Shown here: positions 16,972-25,001 of the stretch, piece after piece
How positions within the stretch are numbered: position 1 is the stretch's first letter
Layout: every line of letters begins with the position of its first letter
The notes under the pieces: model-generated
What the model was told of the DNA's origin: nothing
Databases searched by the model: none
Seen by the model: only the letters and a program-made list of their open reading frames with translations
Source of the DNA: an uncultured Flavobacteriales bacterium
Lineage (GTDB): Bacteria > Bacteroidota > Bacteroidia > Flavobacteriales_D > Crocinitomicaceae
Assembly (NCBI GenBank): GCA_913046365.1
Contig: CAJWRM010000001.1
Location: forward strand, 62,001-126,000
Length of the DNA stretch: 64,000 nt
Direction of reading: 5' to 3'
Program-made: the position numbers and the translations under genes

Positions 16972-17541
16972 ATGAAAAAATCAATTAATATCGGTATTGG
17001 ATTTGCCGTTATTTGGATCATTTTAAAGCTGGTTGCATTCAATTTTCAACTTTTCTTGATTGATCTCAAGCCGTTTATTTTTGCGAATATGTTGTTTGTT
17101 ACCTTGGCTATCTGTATAGCCTTGTACGTCAAAAAAAGAGCACAAGCCAGTGCTAACTTACTTGATGATATAAAAACAGGTATGGCATCAAGCATAATTT
17201 ATACAGTTATTGTAAGTGGGTTTATCTATTTCTATTATCAGTCGATATATCCTGAATTCAACACTTCAAAAATTAGCGAAATGGAAATACTTCTTGAGGA
17301 TGAGTCAAAAGTTGAGGAATTGAGAAAATCAAACCCAGATATGGAAAATAGCAGCAGTGATGAAATTCGGAGCCAGGTGCTAAGTAGTATTGGTCAATAT
17401 TATTCAGCTAAATTCACGATGACCATTTCTTTGTTAGGACTACTTATTTATTCAACACTCAATAGTCTATTAATTTCACTTATATTCAGAAAAGTAATTT
17501 TTAAGGATCAAACCGATAGCTCAGCACCAAGCGCCTCATAA
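16972..17541 (+). CDS. DUF4199 family membrane protein
   Basis: 189 residues with four hydrophobic helices (about 7-27, 33-52, 70-90 and 146-170) and a ~45-residue soluble loop rich in Glu/Ser between the last two. This is the DUF4199 arrangement common in Bacteroidota; the biochemical role is unknown. It is one base behind rho. Its 3' end overlaps the convergent mpl gene by 34 coding bases. Confidence 0.75.
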   Translation: MKKSINIGIGFAVIWIILKLVAFNFQLFLIDLKPFIFANMLFVTLAICIALYVKKRAQASANLLDDIKTGMASSIIYTVIVSGFIYFYYQSIYPEFNTSKISEMEILLEDESKVEELRKSNPDMENSSSDEIRSQVLSSIGQYYSAKFTMTISLLGLLIYSTLNSLLISLIFRKVIFKDQTDSSAPSAS

Positions 17542-18863
17542 TCTATTCCGTCAAAATTACCCGAGGACATCATCAATAAGACTGTATTTTCGTTTTTTAA
17601 TGTGCGAATAAAAGACAAAACATCCTCAGTGGTATTCTTTACAAAAACATTACCACCAAATGCTTCTTGAACATCGTGAATAGATAGTTTTTCTAACTTC
17701 TTGTGGGCAACAACCTCTGGACTATAATATACCAAGGCATGATCGGCGGATTCCATACAGCCTTTGTAGAACGGTAAAAAATCTTTACGAAGAGATGAAA
17801 ACGTATGGAGCTCCATACATGCAATGACCATTCGGGTTCCGTATTGTTCCTTTACCGCCTTGGTCGTAGCCTTTAATTTTGAGGGTGAATGTGCAAAATC
17901 TTTGAACATTACAAAAGATTCATTCTCAACAACCTTTTGTAATCTCTTTCCAGCACCAGTAAAATCGGACATCGATGCTAAAAAAGTTTCGTGATCAATA
18001 CCCAAATGTCCTGCTAGGTGCATAGCACCCATCATATTTTGAAGATTATGACTACCAAATATTTCTAAAGGATATCGATGTTGATTATATACCACGATTG
18101 TACCATTTTTTTTAACTTCAAATTCCGGCACGCCATACGGTTGAATATTCAAACCTTCCTCATATTTTTCCGCTATAGCTTTCACCTCCTGATCCTCATC
18201 ATTATAGATTAAGCTACCATTAGCCTCTATTACAGAACAAAATATATCAAATTGATTAACATAATTTTCAAATGTTGGAAATACATTTATATGGTCCCAT
18301 GCAATTCCGCTAATCAAAGCAACATGCGGCTGATACAAATGAAATTTAGGCCTCCTGTCAATTGGAGAACTCAAGTACTCATCTCCTTCTAAGATCATAT
18401 ATTCCGATTCTTCAGTCAATTTGACCATACAATCATATCCTTCTAGCTGAGCCCCCACCATATAGTCAACATTTAACTCCTGTTTCTTACAAACATGTAA
18501 AAGCATAGACGTAATGGTGGTTTTCCCATGACTTCCTCCAATCACAATTCGTTTTTTCGATTTGCTTTGTTCATAAAGATATTCGGGATATGAATAGATT
18601 GGAATAGCCATTTCTTTTGCCAACAACAATTCTGGATTGTCCTCTCTAGCGTGCATTCCTAGAATAACAGCATCAATCGTGTGGTCAATATGTTTCGCAT
18701 TCCACCCTACGAATTCTGGCAATATACCTTGCTTTTCTAAGCGTGATTTTGAAGGTTCAAAAATCTCATCGTCAGACCCTGTAACCTCAACTCCTTTGCG
18801 GCTTAATGCAATCGCCAAATTGTGCATTGCGCTACCTCCTATCGCTATAAAATGTACTTTCAT
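17508..18863 (-). CDS. mpl: UDP-N-acetylmuramate:L-Ala-gamma-D-Glu-meso-DAP ligase
   Basis: Murein-peptide ligase that joins recycled tripeptide to UDP-MurNAc. 451 residues from the Met at 18863, which begins the nucleotide-binding strand (MKVHFIAIGGSAMHNLA); the ORF open to 18893 adds ten unlikely residues. The ATP loop is GGSHGKTT at 109-116, followed by the Mur-ligase central domain (EGDEYLSSPIDRRPKF) and the C-terminal domain (DFAHSPSK). With murQ in this window it points to active wall recycling and meso-DAP peptidoglycan. Confidence 0.93.
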   Translation of the reverse strand: MKVHFIAIGGSAMHNLAIALSRKGVEVTGSDDEIFEPSKSRLEKQGILPEFVGWNAKHIDHTIDAVILGMHAREDNPELLLAKEMAIPIYSYPEYLYEQSKSKKRIVIGGSHGKTTITSMLLHVCKKQELNVDYMVGAQLEGYDCMVKLTEESEYMILEGDEYLSSPIDRRPKFHLYQPHVALISGIAWDHINVFPTFENYVNQFDIFCSVIEANGSLIYNDEDQEVKAIAEKYEEGLNIQPYGVPEFEVKKNGTIVVYNQHRYPLEIFGSHNLQNMMGAMHLAGHLGIDHETFLASMSDFTGAGKRLQKVVENESFVMFKDFAHSPSKLKATTKAVKEQYGTRMVIACMELHTFSSLRKDFLPFYKGCMESADHALVYYSPEVVAHKKLEKLSIHDVQEAFGGNVFVKNTTEDVLSFIRTLKNENTVLLMMSSGNFDGIDYEALGAELSV

Positions 18864-18878
18864 TAATGCTCTTTGGAC

Positions 18879-18910
18879 CAAAATTAAAATCAAATTAGCA
18901 CCAAAAACAA
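18879..18910 (-). promoter_or_regulatory. Promoter of mpl
   Basis: On the minus strand, TTG (18910-18908) is followed after 21 bases by TAATTTTG (18886-18879), an exact TAnnTTTG box at the consensus distance, 15 bases before the mpl ATG. Confidence 0.6.
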
Positions 18911-18938
18911 AATGCCCATAAGAGTTACTGACAGCGCA

Positions 18939-20003
18939 CTATGAATTAGCAGCTTTTTGACTATTTAGCAGACTAGGAGAACCATAACTTCCATAGTTAC
19001 CATCTTCCGAATAAATTAGATAAATCTCTATTCCTAGTCCTTTATTTCTTTCAACAAAAGATTTAGTAGCATCCAATCCAACTACCATAAAATATGTCGC
19101 TAATGCGTCTGAAAGGGCACAAGAAGAAGAAAGCACCGTGGCTGACAAAAGAGTATGTCTATTTTGAGTACCTGTCCTTGGATTAATGGTATGGGCGTAT
19201 AGTTCGCCTTCCTCCTCAAAATATTTGCGGTAGTTACCACTTGTAGCGATAGCACAATCCGTTATTGAAAATACGTTTTGAATAGACTGAATATCCGTTG
19301 TGTTATTTTCAATAGGCGATTCAATACCAATTTTCCATTTCTGTTTCCCTTGCTTCAATCCTGATAGTTTTATTTCTCCACCAAGCTCTACATAAACATT
19401 GTTATGCCCATGTAAATGCAAAAAATCAACAAGTAAATCAACCGAATAACCCTGAGCAATTGCATTAAAATCTAATTCAAAGCCGGGTGTCTTTTTTTCT
19501 ACAAGAATTTGATGGTCACGATTTAGTGTAGAAAAATGAAGTCCATTTTGATATCCAACATAAGACAATACTGAATCTATTGAAGCCTGTTTTGGTATAT
19601 TTTGGTTAATAGTGCCTATCCCCCACAAGTCAATAATCGGTTTAATTGAGGGATCAAAATAGCCGTCACTTAATTGAAAAACAGAATCACTAAGACTTAA
19701 CATTTTAATAAAAACATCCTCCTTTGAAAGTAAAGTGTCTTTAAAAGAAACTTGATTAAATCGCGAAATTAGAGAACTTGTTTTATAGGTAGACAGCTTT
19801 TCATCGAAAGCCAATAAAAGTGAATCGATTTGAAATTTAGAAACGTTAAGACTAGAATCAAATACCTGAATAGCATATGTTGTGCCTTGTGCATTTCCCT
19901 TAATCTTAAATAATTGATTTTCAGTGTTTAAATAACCCCTACTGCAACTAAAGAAAATAGCAGAAAACACAATTAATGTAAAGAAACTACTTCTGAATAA
20001 CAT
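18939..20003 (-). CDS. apbE: FAD:protein FMN transferase lipoprotein (ApbE family)
   Basis: 354 residues. The start at 20003 gives a lipoprotein signal (MLFRSSFFTLIVFSAIFFSC, Cys20); the longer open frame to 20132 is the 5' overlap with the preceding gene. The ApbE fold is recognised from GNAQGTTYAIQVF, DFNAIAQGYSVDLLVDFL, the TINPRTG metal/FAD loop and the conserved Asp in SDALATYFMV. ApbE links FMN covalently to Thr/Ser of redox proteins such as NqrC and RnfG, outside the cytoplasm; no such target is in the window. It overlaps the upstream gene by 17 bases, so the pair is an operon. Confidence 0.88.
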   Translation of the reverse strand: MLFRSSFFTLIVFSAIFFSCSRGYLNTENQLFKIKGNAQGTTYAIQVFDSSLNVSKFQIDSLLLAFDEKLSTYKTSSLISRFNQVSFKDTLLSKEDVFIKMLSLSDSVFQLSDGYFDPSIKPIIDLWGIGTINQNIPKQASIDSVLSYVGYQNGLHFSTLNRDHQILVEKKTPGFELDFNAIAQGYSVDLLVDFLHLHGHNNVYVELGGEIKLSGLKQGKQKWKIGIESPIENNTTDIQSIQNVFSITDCAIATSGNYRKYFEEEGELYAHTINPRTGTQNRHTLLSATVLSSSCALSDALATYFMVVGLDATKSFVERNKGLGIEIYLIYSEDGNYGSYGSPSLLNSQKAANS

Positions 20004-22500
20004 CTGTTCCCCGAGACTCATTAAACCAAACGTGTTCCGAGACTGAAGCATTATTTCTGGTATAAAATGCTTTACCGCTTTGATCAGTTGTTTGCTCATA
20101 AACGACACCGTATCCATTAGGATCAACAACAATACGCTGAATGGTCACTGAGGTTACATCTCCCTGCATATTCGTTCTTTTAAATATACGTTGGGTCATT
20201 TCATTAGATGGGAATAAAACACCATCTTCATCTTTTAAGAAGTTTGGTTGCGTCGAATAATTTGGCTTGTAAGACTTTAAGCTTTCCATAACGCGAACTC
20301 TATCCTCGCCACCAATTTTTGCCAATGAATCTCTTAACTGAACTTCAAAACCAAGTCGAAGAATTGATTTCTGACTATCATTTAATCTTTCATCATTGTC
20401 GATATCATTCTGACGATTAATCATAATCCTCTCATTATCCATAGTATTTTGTCTTTCTGAAAAAGATTCACCACGTTCCAGTTGACTCAAACGATCCATA
20501 CTCAACAAATGCTCCTTTTGCGTGCGCCATTTTTCTATTTGTATAGCAGACATTTCTTGTTGCTCCTTAGTTATTTGTGCCTTACGCTGCACTGATGCAT
20601 CCCATTCCTGATGTGCAGTTTGTTGATCTTCTTGAAGATCAATATTTAAAGAATTTACCTCCTTTTGATTTATTTCCGCATCGTTCATGAAGCTTTGCAT
20701 GGCTTTCGAAGAAGCCTCGTTTCTTACCCTTTCAGTTGTCTTTTCAAAGAAACGTTCATAATCAATTTCATTTTTGACATCTTGTAGATCTTTTAAAGGA
20801 TCACTCTTTCTTTTACGGATGGTTGCAGACAAATCGTTGAAAGCGTCAAAATCAGAGCCATCATGAATCTCTCCTGGACTATTCACCACACTACCGGTAT
20901 TAGAATTAAGCTGTGCTTGCGTTTTGATACTTGAGATAAAATCAGATCCACCCGACCAGCTAGATAAAGAATCTCTCATTTGTTTTAAATCACCTTCCGG
21001 TATAACACGGTAATTAGCATTAGCAATCTTGTATGCCTTTTTCATTTCAATAAGTGCCTCCTTCTTATCTGAACTAAACTTAGAAATCGCCTTCTCTTTC
21101 AGATCATACATATTTTCTAAATTTTTAATTTGCTTCTTAAGGGTAATTACTTTAGGATCTGTTGATCTGGATTTCATAGGAGGAGAATCTAAAATACGTA
21201 AAGCAAGTTCATAATAATCAGGACCTTTTAGAACATTACTAACAGCATTTTTCATCTGAATTCGAAAATCTGATTTCTCCTTTGATTTATCTTTTGATAT
21301 TTGAGCAATTCCATTCTCAACCTGCTTTGCATAGGCGTTAATAATCTGCTGATTAGATAATTTTTTTATCAAAAATTCAGCTTTTCGATAATTTGATAAC
21401 CCAGCATCTAAGGAGTCACTATTGTATTGATTATTGGCGCGTTGAAGATATTTTTCAATTGAAGATGATACCCTAAAATCGTCTGATTCTTTTCTTATCT
21501 CCTTAATTTCTAATTGAATTTTCGACCGTTGACCAGGATCTAAGATTTGAATCATCTTTAATTTCGCTAGACACTCTTTAAACTCTTTCTTTTCACGCAA
21601 AGAATCTGCTGAACTTCGCAAAGCAGTTAGCTCTTTATTGTTCTCTAAAAGCTGACGGTCTTTTTCCCTTAATTCCTCAATCTTTGCAAGGCGACTCTTC
21701 ACCGAATTATCAGCAATGATATTAAGCGCACTTTTGTAACTTTCTTCTGCTTCATCGAGGTTGTTTTTTGCAAAGGATAAATCACCTTTTTTCTTAAATT
21801 CCTCAAATTTTTCGCGTTGTTCCCTATCTTTTTTAATTTTTTCAATGAGCAATTCTAGCTCTTCCTTTTTTGCCTTCATTGCGGCATTATCAGGTTCATA
21901 GACTATAATTGAGTCAATTTGCTTTACAGCATCTGAATAGGCGTTGTTCTTTAAGGATGAGGCTAACATTTTCTTAAAGCGATCTGCCTTAGAACCCTCT
22001 GCAGCTGCTGCATAGGCCTGAAGAACTTGATCCTCAATGTCTTTTTTATACTTCTCTTCAGGAATGGCAATATTTCTAGTAGGATCCCACGTAAACTTCT
22101 CCGCATAACTGTTTTTAACAAAACTAAGGTCAGCACCTGCACGAATTTCAAAAAGCTCAATAACCAATTCCTCCATCGCTTGAAGCGTGCCATTTGGATT
22201 TTGAATTTTTAATTCTTGAAAATCAAACAATACCTTTTTGGTAATGTATCCAGGTTTAGATACCATTAACTCAAAAGGAAGCTTCGTTTTGATAGAACCA
22301 CTTACATAATAAAACCCTTTTGAGTCAGAAAGAGATTTTGAGATCATTCTTCCATTTTGGAACATATACATGGATGCACCATAAATCTTTTCTTTCGAAC
22401 TAAAATTATTAATATATCCTTCAAAAGAGATGTCTAAATTCTTTTGAGCATTGATGCTCACAGAAAAGAGAAGCATTAAAATACAAATAACCTTAGTCAT
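19987..22500 (-). CDS. Secreted coiled-coil/TPR protein of unknown function
   Basis: 837 residues with signal peptide MTKVICILMLLFSVSINAQ. Residues ~22-95 resemble a carboxypeptidase-regulatory-like beta-sandwich (FEGYINNFSSKEKIYGASMY). Residues ~150-480 are highly charged helices with TPR-like repeats (NAYSDAVKQIDSIIVYEPDN, GDLSFAKNNLDEAEESYKSA). Residues ~560-740 are Gln/Glu/Arg-rich coiled coil. The last ~90 residues form a compact domain (QRIFKRTNMQGDVTSVTIQR) reminiscent of the C-terminal stretch of several gliding/T9SS-linked proteins, but I cannot name it. It is coupled to apbE. A periplasmic scaffold is the best inference. Confidence 0.7.
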   Translation of the reverse strand: MTKVICILMLLFSVSINAQKNLDISFEGYINNFSSKEKIYGASMYMFQNGRMISKSLSDSKGFYYVSGSIKTKLPFELMVSKPGYITKKVLFDFQELKIQNPNGTLQAMEELVIELFEIRAGADLSFVKNSYAEKFTWDPTRNIAIPEEKYKKDIEDQVLQAYAAAAEGSKADRFKKMLASSLKNNAYSDAVKQIDSIIVYEPDNAAMKAKKEELELLIEKIKKDREQREKFEEFKKKGDLSFAKNNLDEAEESYKSALNIIADNSVKSRLAKIEELREKDRQLLENNKELTALRSSADSLREKKEFKECLAKLKMIQILDPGQRSKIQLEIKEIRKESDDFRVSSSIEKYLQRANNQYNSDSLDAGLSNYRKAEFLIKKLSNQQIINAYAKQVENGIAQISKDKSKEKSDFRIQMKNAVSNVLKGPDYYELALRILDSPPMKSRSTDPKVITLKKQIKNLENMYDLKEKAISKFSSDKKEALIEMKKAYKIANANYRVIPEGDLKQMRDSLSSWSGGSDFISSIKTQAQLNSNTGSVVNSPGEIHDGSDFDAFNDLSATIRKRKSDPLKDLQDVKNEIDYERFFEKTTERVRNEASSKAMQSFMNDAEINQKEVNSLNIDLQEDQQTAHQEWDASVQRKAQITKEQQEMSAIQIEKWRTQKEHLLSMDRLSQLERGESFSERQNTMDNERIMINRQNDIDNDERLNDSQKSILRLGFEVQLRDSLAKIGGEDRVRVMESLKSYKPNYSTQPNFLKDEDGVLFPSNEMTQRIFKRTNMQGDVTSVTIQRIVVDPNGYGVVYEQTTDQSGKAFYTRNNASVSEHVWFNESRGTDVIQK

Positions 22501-22514
22501 AGAATGCTGAGTTG

Positions 22515-22548
22515 TTTGGTGTTCAATAAACGTAAAAAACTATTTTTG
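22515..22548 (+). promoter_or_regulatory. Promoter of the FAD oxidoreductase gene
   Basis: TTTG (22515-22518), 22 bases, then TATTTTTG (22541-22548), an exact -7 box. The leader to the ATG at 22590 would be ~36 bases. Confidence 0.5.
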
Positions 22549-22589
22549 TTGCACCAATACAAAAATGCGTAAAAAAGACGAATAAAAAA

Positions 22590-23717
22590 ATGCTTAGAAT
22601 TGAGGATTTAAGCTTTTGGGAAAAATCAGCTTATTTTGAGAAAATAGATTTTCTTATTGTAGGTTCAGGGATTGTTGGAATGAGCACAGCACTATTCTTG
22701 CGCAAAAAATATACTGATGCCAACATTGTCATTATTGAAAGAGGATATCTTCCCACCGGTGCAAGTTCAAAGAACGCAGGTTTTACTTGCTTCGGGAGCC
22801 CAACAGAGCTTTATGATGACCTGAAAAACATGAAGGAAAAAGAAGTTTGGGAAACATTTTCAAATCGTTACAATGGCCTAAAATGTCTTTTTGAGCTCAT
22901 ACCCCAAAAAGCAATCGATTATGTTTCATGTAAATCTTGGGATCTAATCGAATCTGGTGAGAAAAATGAAATTGATCCTGAGTTTATTGACTACATCAAC
23001 AAAAAAGCGAAAGAAATTACAGAACTTGATGAAGTTTATTTCGAAGACCAAAATGCCGCCAATCGTTTTGGATTTCAAAATATTCAAACCTCATATTGCA
23101 ATCATTTAGAAGGAGCAATAAATACTGGAATGCTGATCCAAGAAATGCATAAGAAAACAGTTGAGGCTAACATTCGAGTGGTATTCGGAGTTGAAGCCTT
23201 ATCAATGAGCTCTAATTATCAGGAGGTTGAACTTCAAACAAACCAAGGTTTGATTAAGTCGACAAACTGTATTATTGCGACAAACGGATTTGCAAAACAA
23301 TGGATTGAAGACGATATACAACCTGCAAGGGCTCAAGTCCTAGTCACAAACGAAATAGAAAACCTTAAAGTCAACGGTACCTTTCATTTTCAAAAAGGGT
23401 ACTACTATTTTAGGAATATTGGAAACCGCATTTTATTAGGAGGAGGCCGAAATCTCGATTTTAAGGGAGAAACAACAGAGTCCTTTGAAACCACTCCTCA
23501 AATTCAGCAAAAATTAGAAGAGTTGATGCGTTCTACGATTATTCCGAACCAAGAATTTGAGATAGAATATTCATGGTCAGGAATTATGGGTGTTGGCGAT
23601 GTGAAAAGCCCTATTTTAAAGATGTTAAACAAAAATACGGCCATAGGTGTTAGATTGGGAGGCATGGGCGTCGCATTAGGTTCCCAGGTCGGTAAGTCGT
23701 TGGCTAATTATTTTTAG
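22590..23717 (+). CDS. FAD-dependent oxidoreductase (DadA/glycine oxidase-like)
   Basis: 375 residues. The Rossmann dinucleotide-binding motif FLIVGSGIVGMSTALFL is at residues 21-37, followed by an acidic strand end (IVIIERGYLPTGASSKNAGF) that binds the ribose and holds the typical GASSKNAG loop. The C-terminal part (WSGIMGV, GVRLGGMGVALG) closes the FAD site. This is the DAO family, whose members oxidise amines or D-amino acids; the substrate cannot be told from sequence. The DUF2452 gene follows by one base. Confidence 0.85.
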   Translation: MLRIEDLSFWEKSAYFEKIDFLIVGSGIVGMSTALFLRKKYTDANIVIIERGYLPTGASSKNAGFTCFGSPTELYDDLKNMKEKEVWETFSNRYNGLKCLFELIPQKAIDYVSCKSWDLIESGEKNEIDPEFIDYINKKAKEITELDEVYFEDQNAANRFGFQNIQTSYCNHLEGAINTGMLIQEMHKKTVEANIRVVFGVEALSMSSNYQEVELQTNQGLIKSTNCIIATNGFAKQWIEDDIQPARAQVLVTNEIENLKVNGTFHFQKGYYYFRNIGNRILLGGGRNLDFKGETTESFETTPQIQQKLEELMRSTIIPNQEFEIEYSWSGIMGVGDVKSPILKMLNKNTAIGVRLGGMGVALGSQVGKSLANYF

Positions 23718-23718
23718 C

Positions 23719-24195
23719 ATGAAAAAAAAACAAAAAAGCGAAAAGAAGTTTGTGAACCCTATTGATTCCGATAAGGTATCTGAAAACCCGCACAGCCTTG
23801 AATACGGTCATCACAGTGGAAGCGCTCTTATTAAGCCTGAAGATCAAGGAAAACTAAAAAGTCGTTCTTTAAACGCAATGGACCATCAGACTGACATGCA
23901 ACTAGGTCAAATCTATGAACAAATGCAACTCCTGGCGGATCAAGCGCAAAGACTCAGCGAGCGAAAAAAAATCTCGGAATTTATATATACTGCTGAAGCA
24001 AGGTTTGAGCCGTTCATCAACCATACCTATCATTTATATAAAAGAGAAGACAGCAGCTTTCTACTATCTCTAATAGGTCCTAAACAATGGGGGAAATCAC
24101 AGAAAAATTTCGACTTTGTTGCAACAGTGAAACTCCTAGCAGACCATACTTGGGATATTCTAGAGAAGAACGAAGGGTTTGAGTTTAACGCGTAA
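23719..24195 (+). CDS. DUF2452 family protein
   Basis: 158 residues, soluble, with a basic N-terminus. Blocks NPHSLEYGHHSGSALIKPED, MQLGQIYEQMQLLADQAQ and FISLIGPKQWG-like FLLSLIGPKQWGK are those of DUF2452, a Bacteroidota family of unknown function. It is cotranscribed with the FAD oxidoreductase (one-base gap). Its last 11 bases overlap the convergent yaaA gene. Confidence 0.78.
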   Translation: MKKKQKSEKKFVNPIDSDKVSENPHSLEYGHHSGSALIKPEDQGKLKSRSLNAMDHQTDMQLGQIYEQMQLLADQAQRLSERKKISEFIYTAEARFEPFINHTYHLYKREDSSFLLSLIGPKQWGKSQKNFDFVATVKLLADHTWDILEKNEGFEFNA

Positions 24196-24946
24196 ACACC
24201 CAATTTAATTCATCCGACAATTCCTCAGCATAGATGTAACCATCAACGTCTAGTGTTTTTAAATCATCTATACTTTGAATATTCTTTTGAATAATGGAAC
24301 GCGCCATAGCACCCCTAGCACGCTTGGCGTACATCATGATGGTTTTAAGCTTACCATTTTTAAAATCCTTAAATACAGGGGTTATGGTGAAATTCTCGAT
24401 TGACTTGAAATTTAAAACTTTGGAATATTCTACTGAAGCCAAGTTTATGATTACATCTGATTTTAAGAGCTCTGCTTTAAATGAATCCTCTAGGTCCTTC
24501 TTCCAGTATCCATATAGATTGTTGCTAAAATCGTCAACCTTAAGCCTTGTTCCCATTTCAAGCCGATAGGGAGATATGCCGTCTAGAGGTTTTAAAAAGC
24601 CATATAAACCCGAAAGAATACGCAGTGACGCTTGAGCCCTATTCCATTCTGTTTCAGAAAAAGATACGGCATCTAAACCCTTATAAACCTCTCCTGTAAA
24701 TGCTAAAGCCGGCTGAATTGCACATAAACTTTCAGACAAAGGCTTCCAATTCTGGTAACGCGACCAATTCAAATCTGCCAACGCAGGCGAAATAGACATT
24801 AACGCAGATAACTCTTTTGGCGAATATTTCTTTAAAATTTCCACTAAGCGTGCAGATTTATTTTCAAGAACGGGTTGACTCGGAGTGCCATAAGAAATAG
24901 GCTCCTTGGATATCGATTTAGCTGGGGATAAAAGAATTTTGAACAT
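24185..24946 (-). CDS. yaaA: Peroxide stress protein YaaA (UPF0246)
   Basis: 253 residues, the normal length. Diagnostic blocks are the start MFKILLSPAKS, the FTGEVYKGLDA segment, LYGFLKPLDGISPYRLEMGT and the late VYA-type region MMYAKRARGAMARSI. In E. coli YaaA limits free iron and oxidative DNA damage; the family has a DNA-binding helix-hairpin-helix-like fold. It converges with the DUF2452 gene. Confidence 0.93.
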   Translation of the reverse strand: MFKILLSPAKSISKEPISYGTPSQPVLENKSARLVEILKKYSPKELSALMSISPALADLNWSRYQNWKPLSESLCAIQPALAFTGEVYKGLDAVSFSETEWNRAQASLRILSGLYGFLKPLDGISPYRLEMGTRLKVDDFSNNLYGYWKKDLEDSFKAELLKSDVIINLASVEYSKVLNFKSIENFTITPVFKDFKNGKLKTIMMYAKRARGAMARSIIQKNIQSIDDLKTLDVDGYIYAEELSDELNWVFTR

Positions 24947-25001
24947 TTGAATAAATTAGCAAGAACAAGATAATTAATTTCTATCGGTAAAGAAAAAATA
25001 A

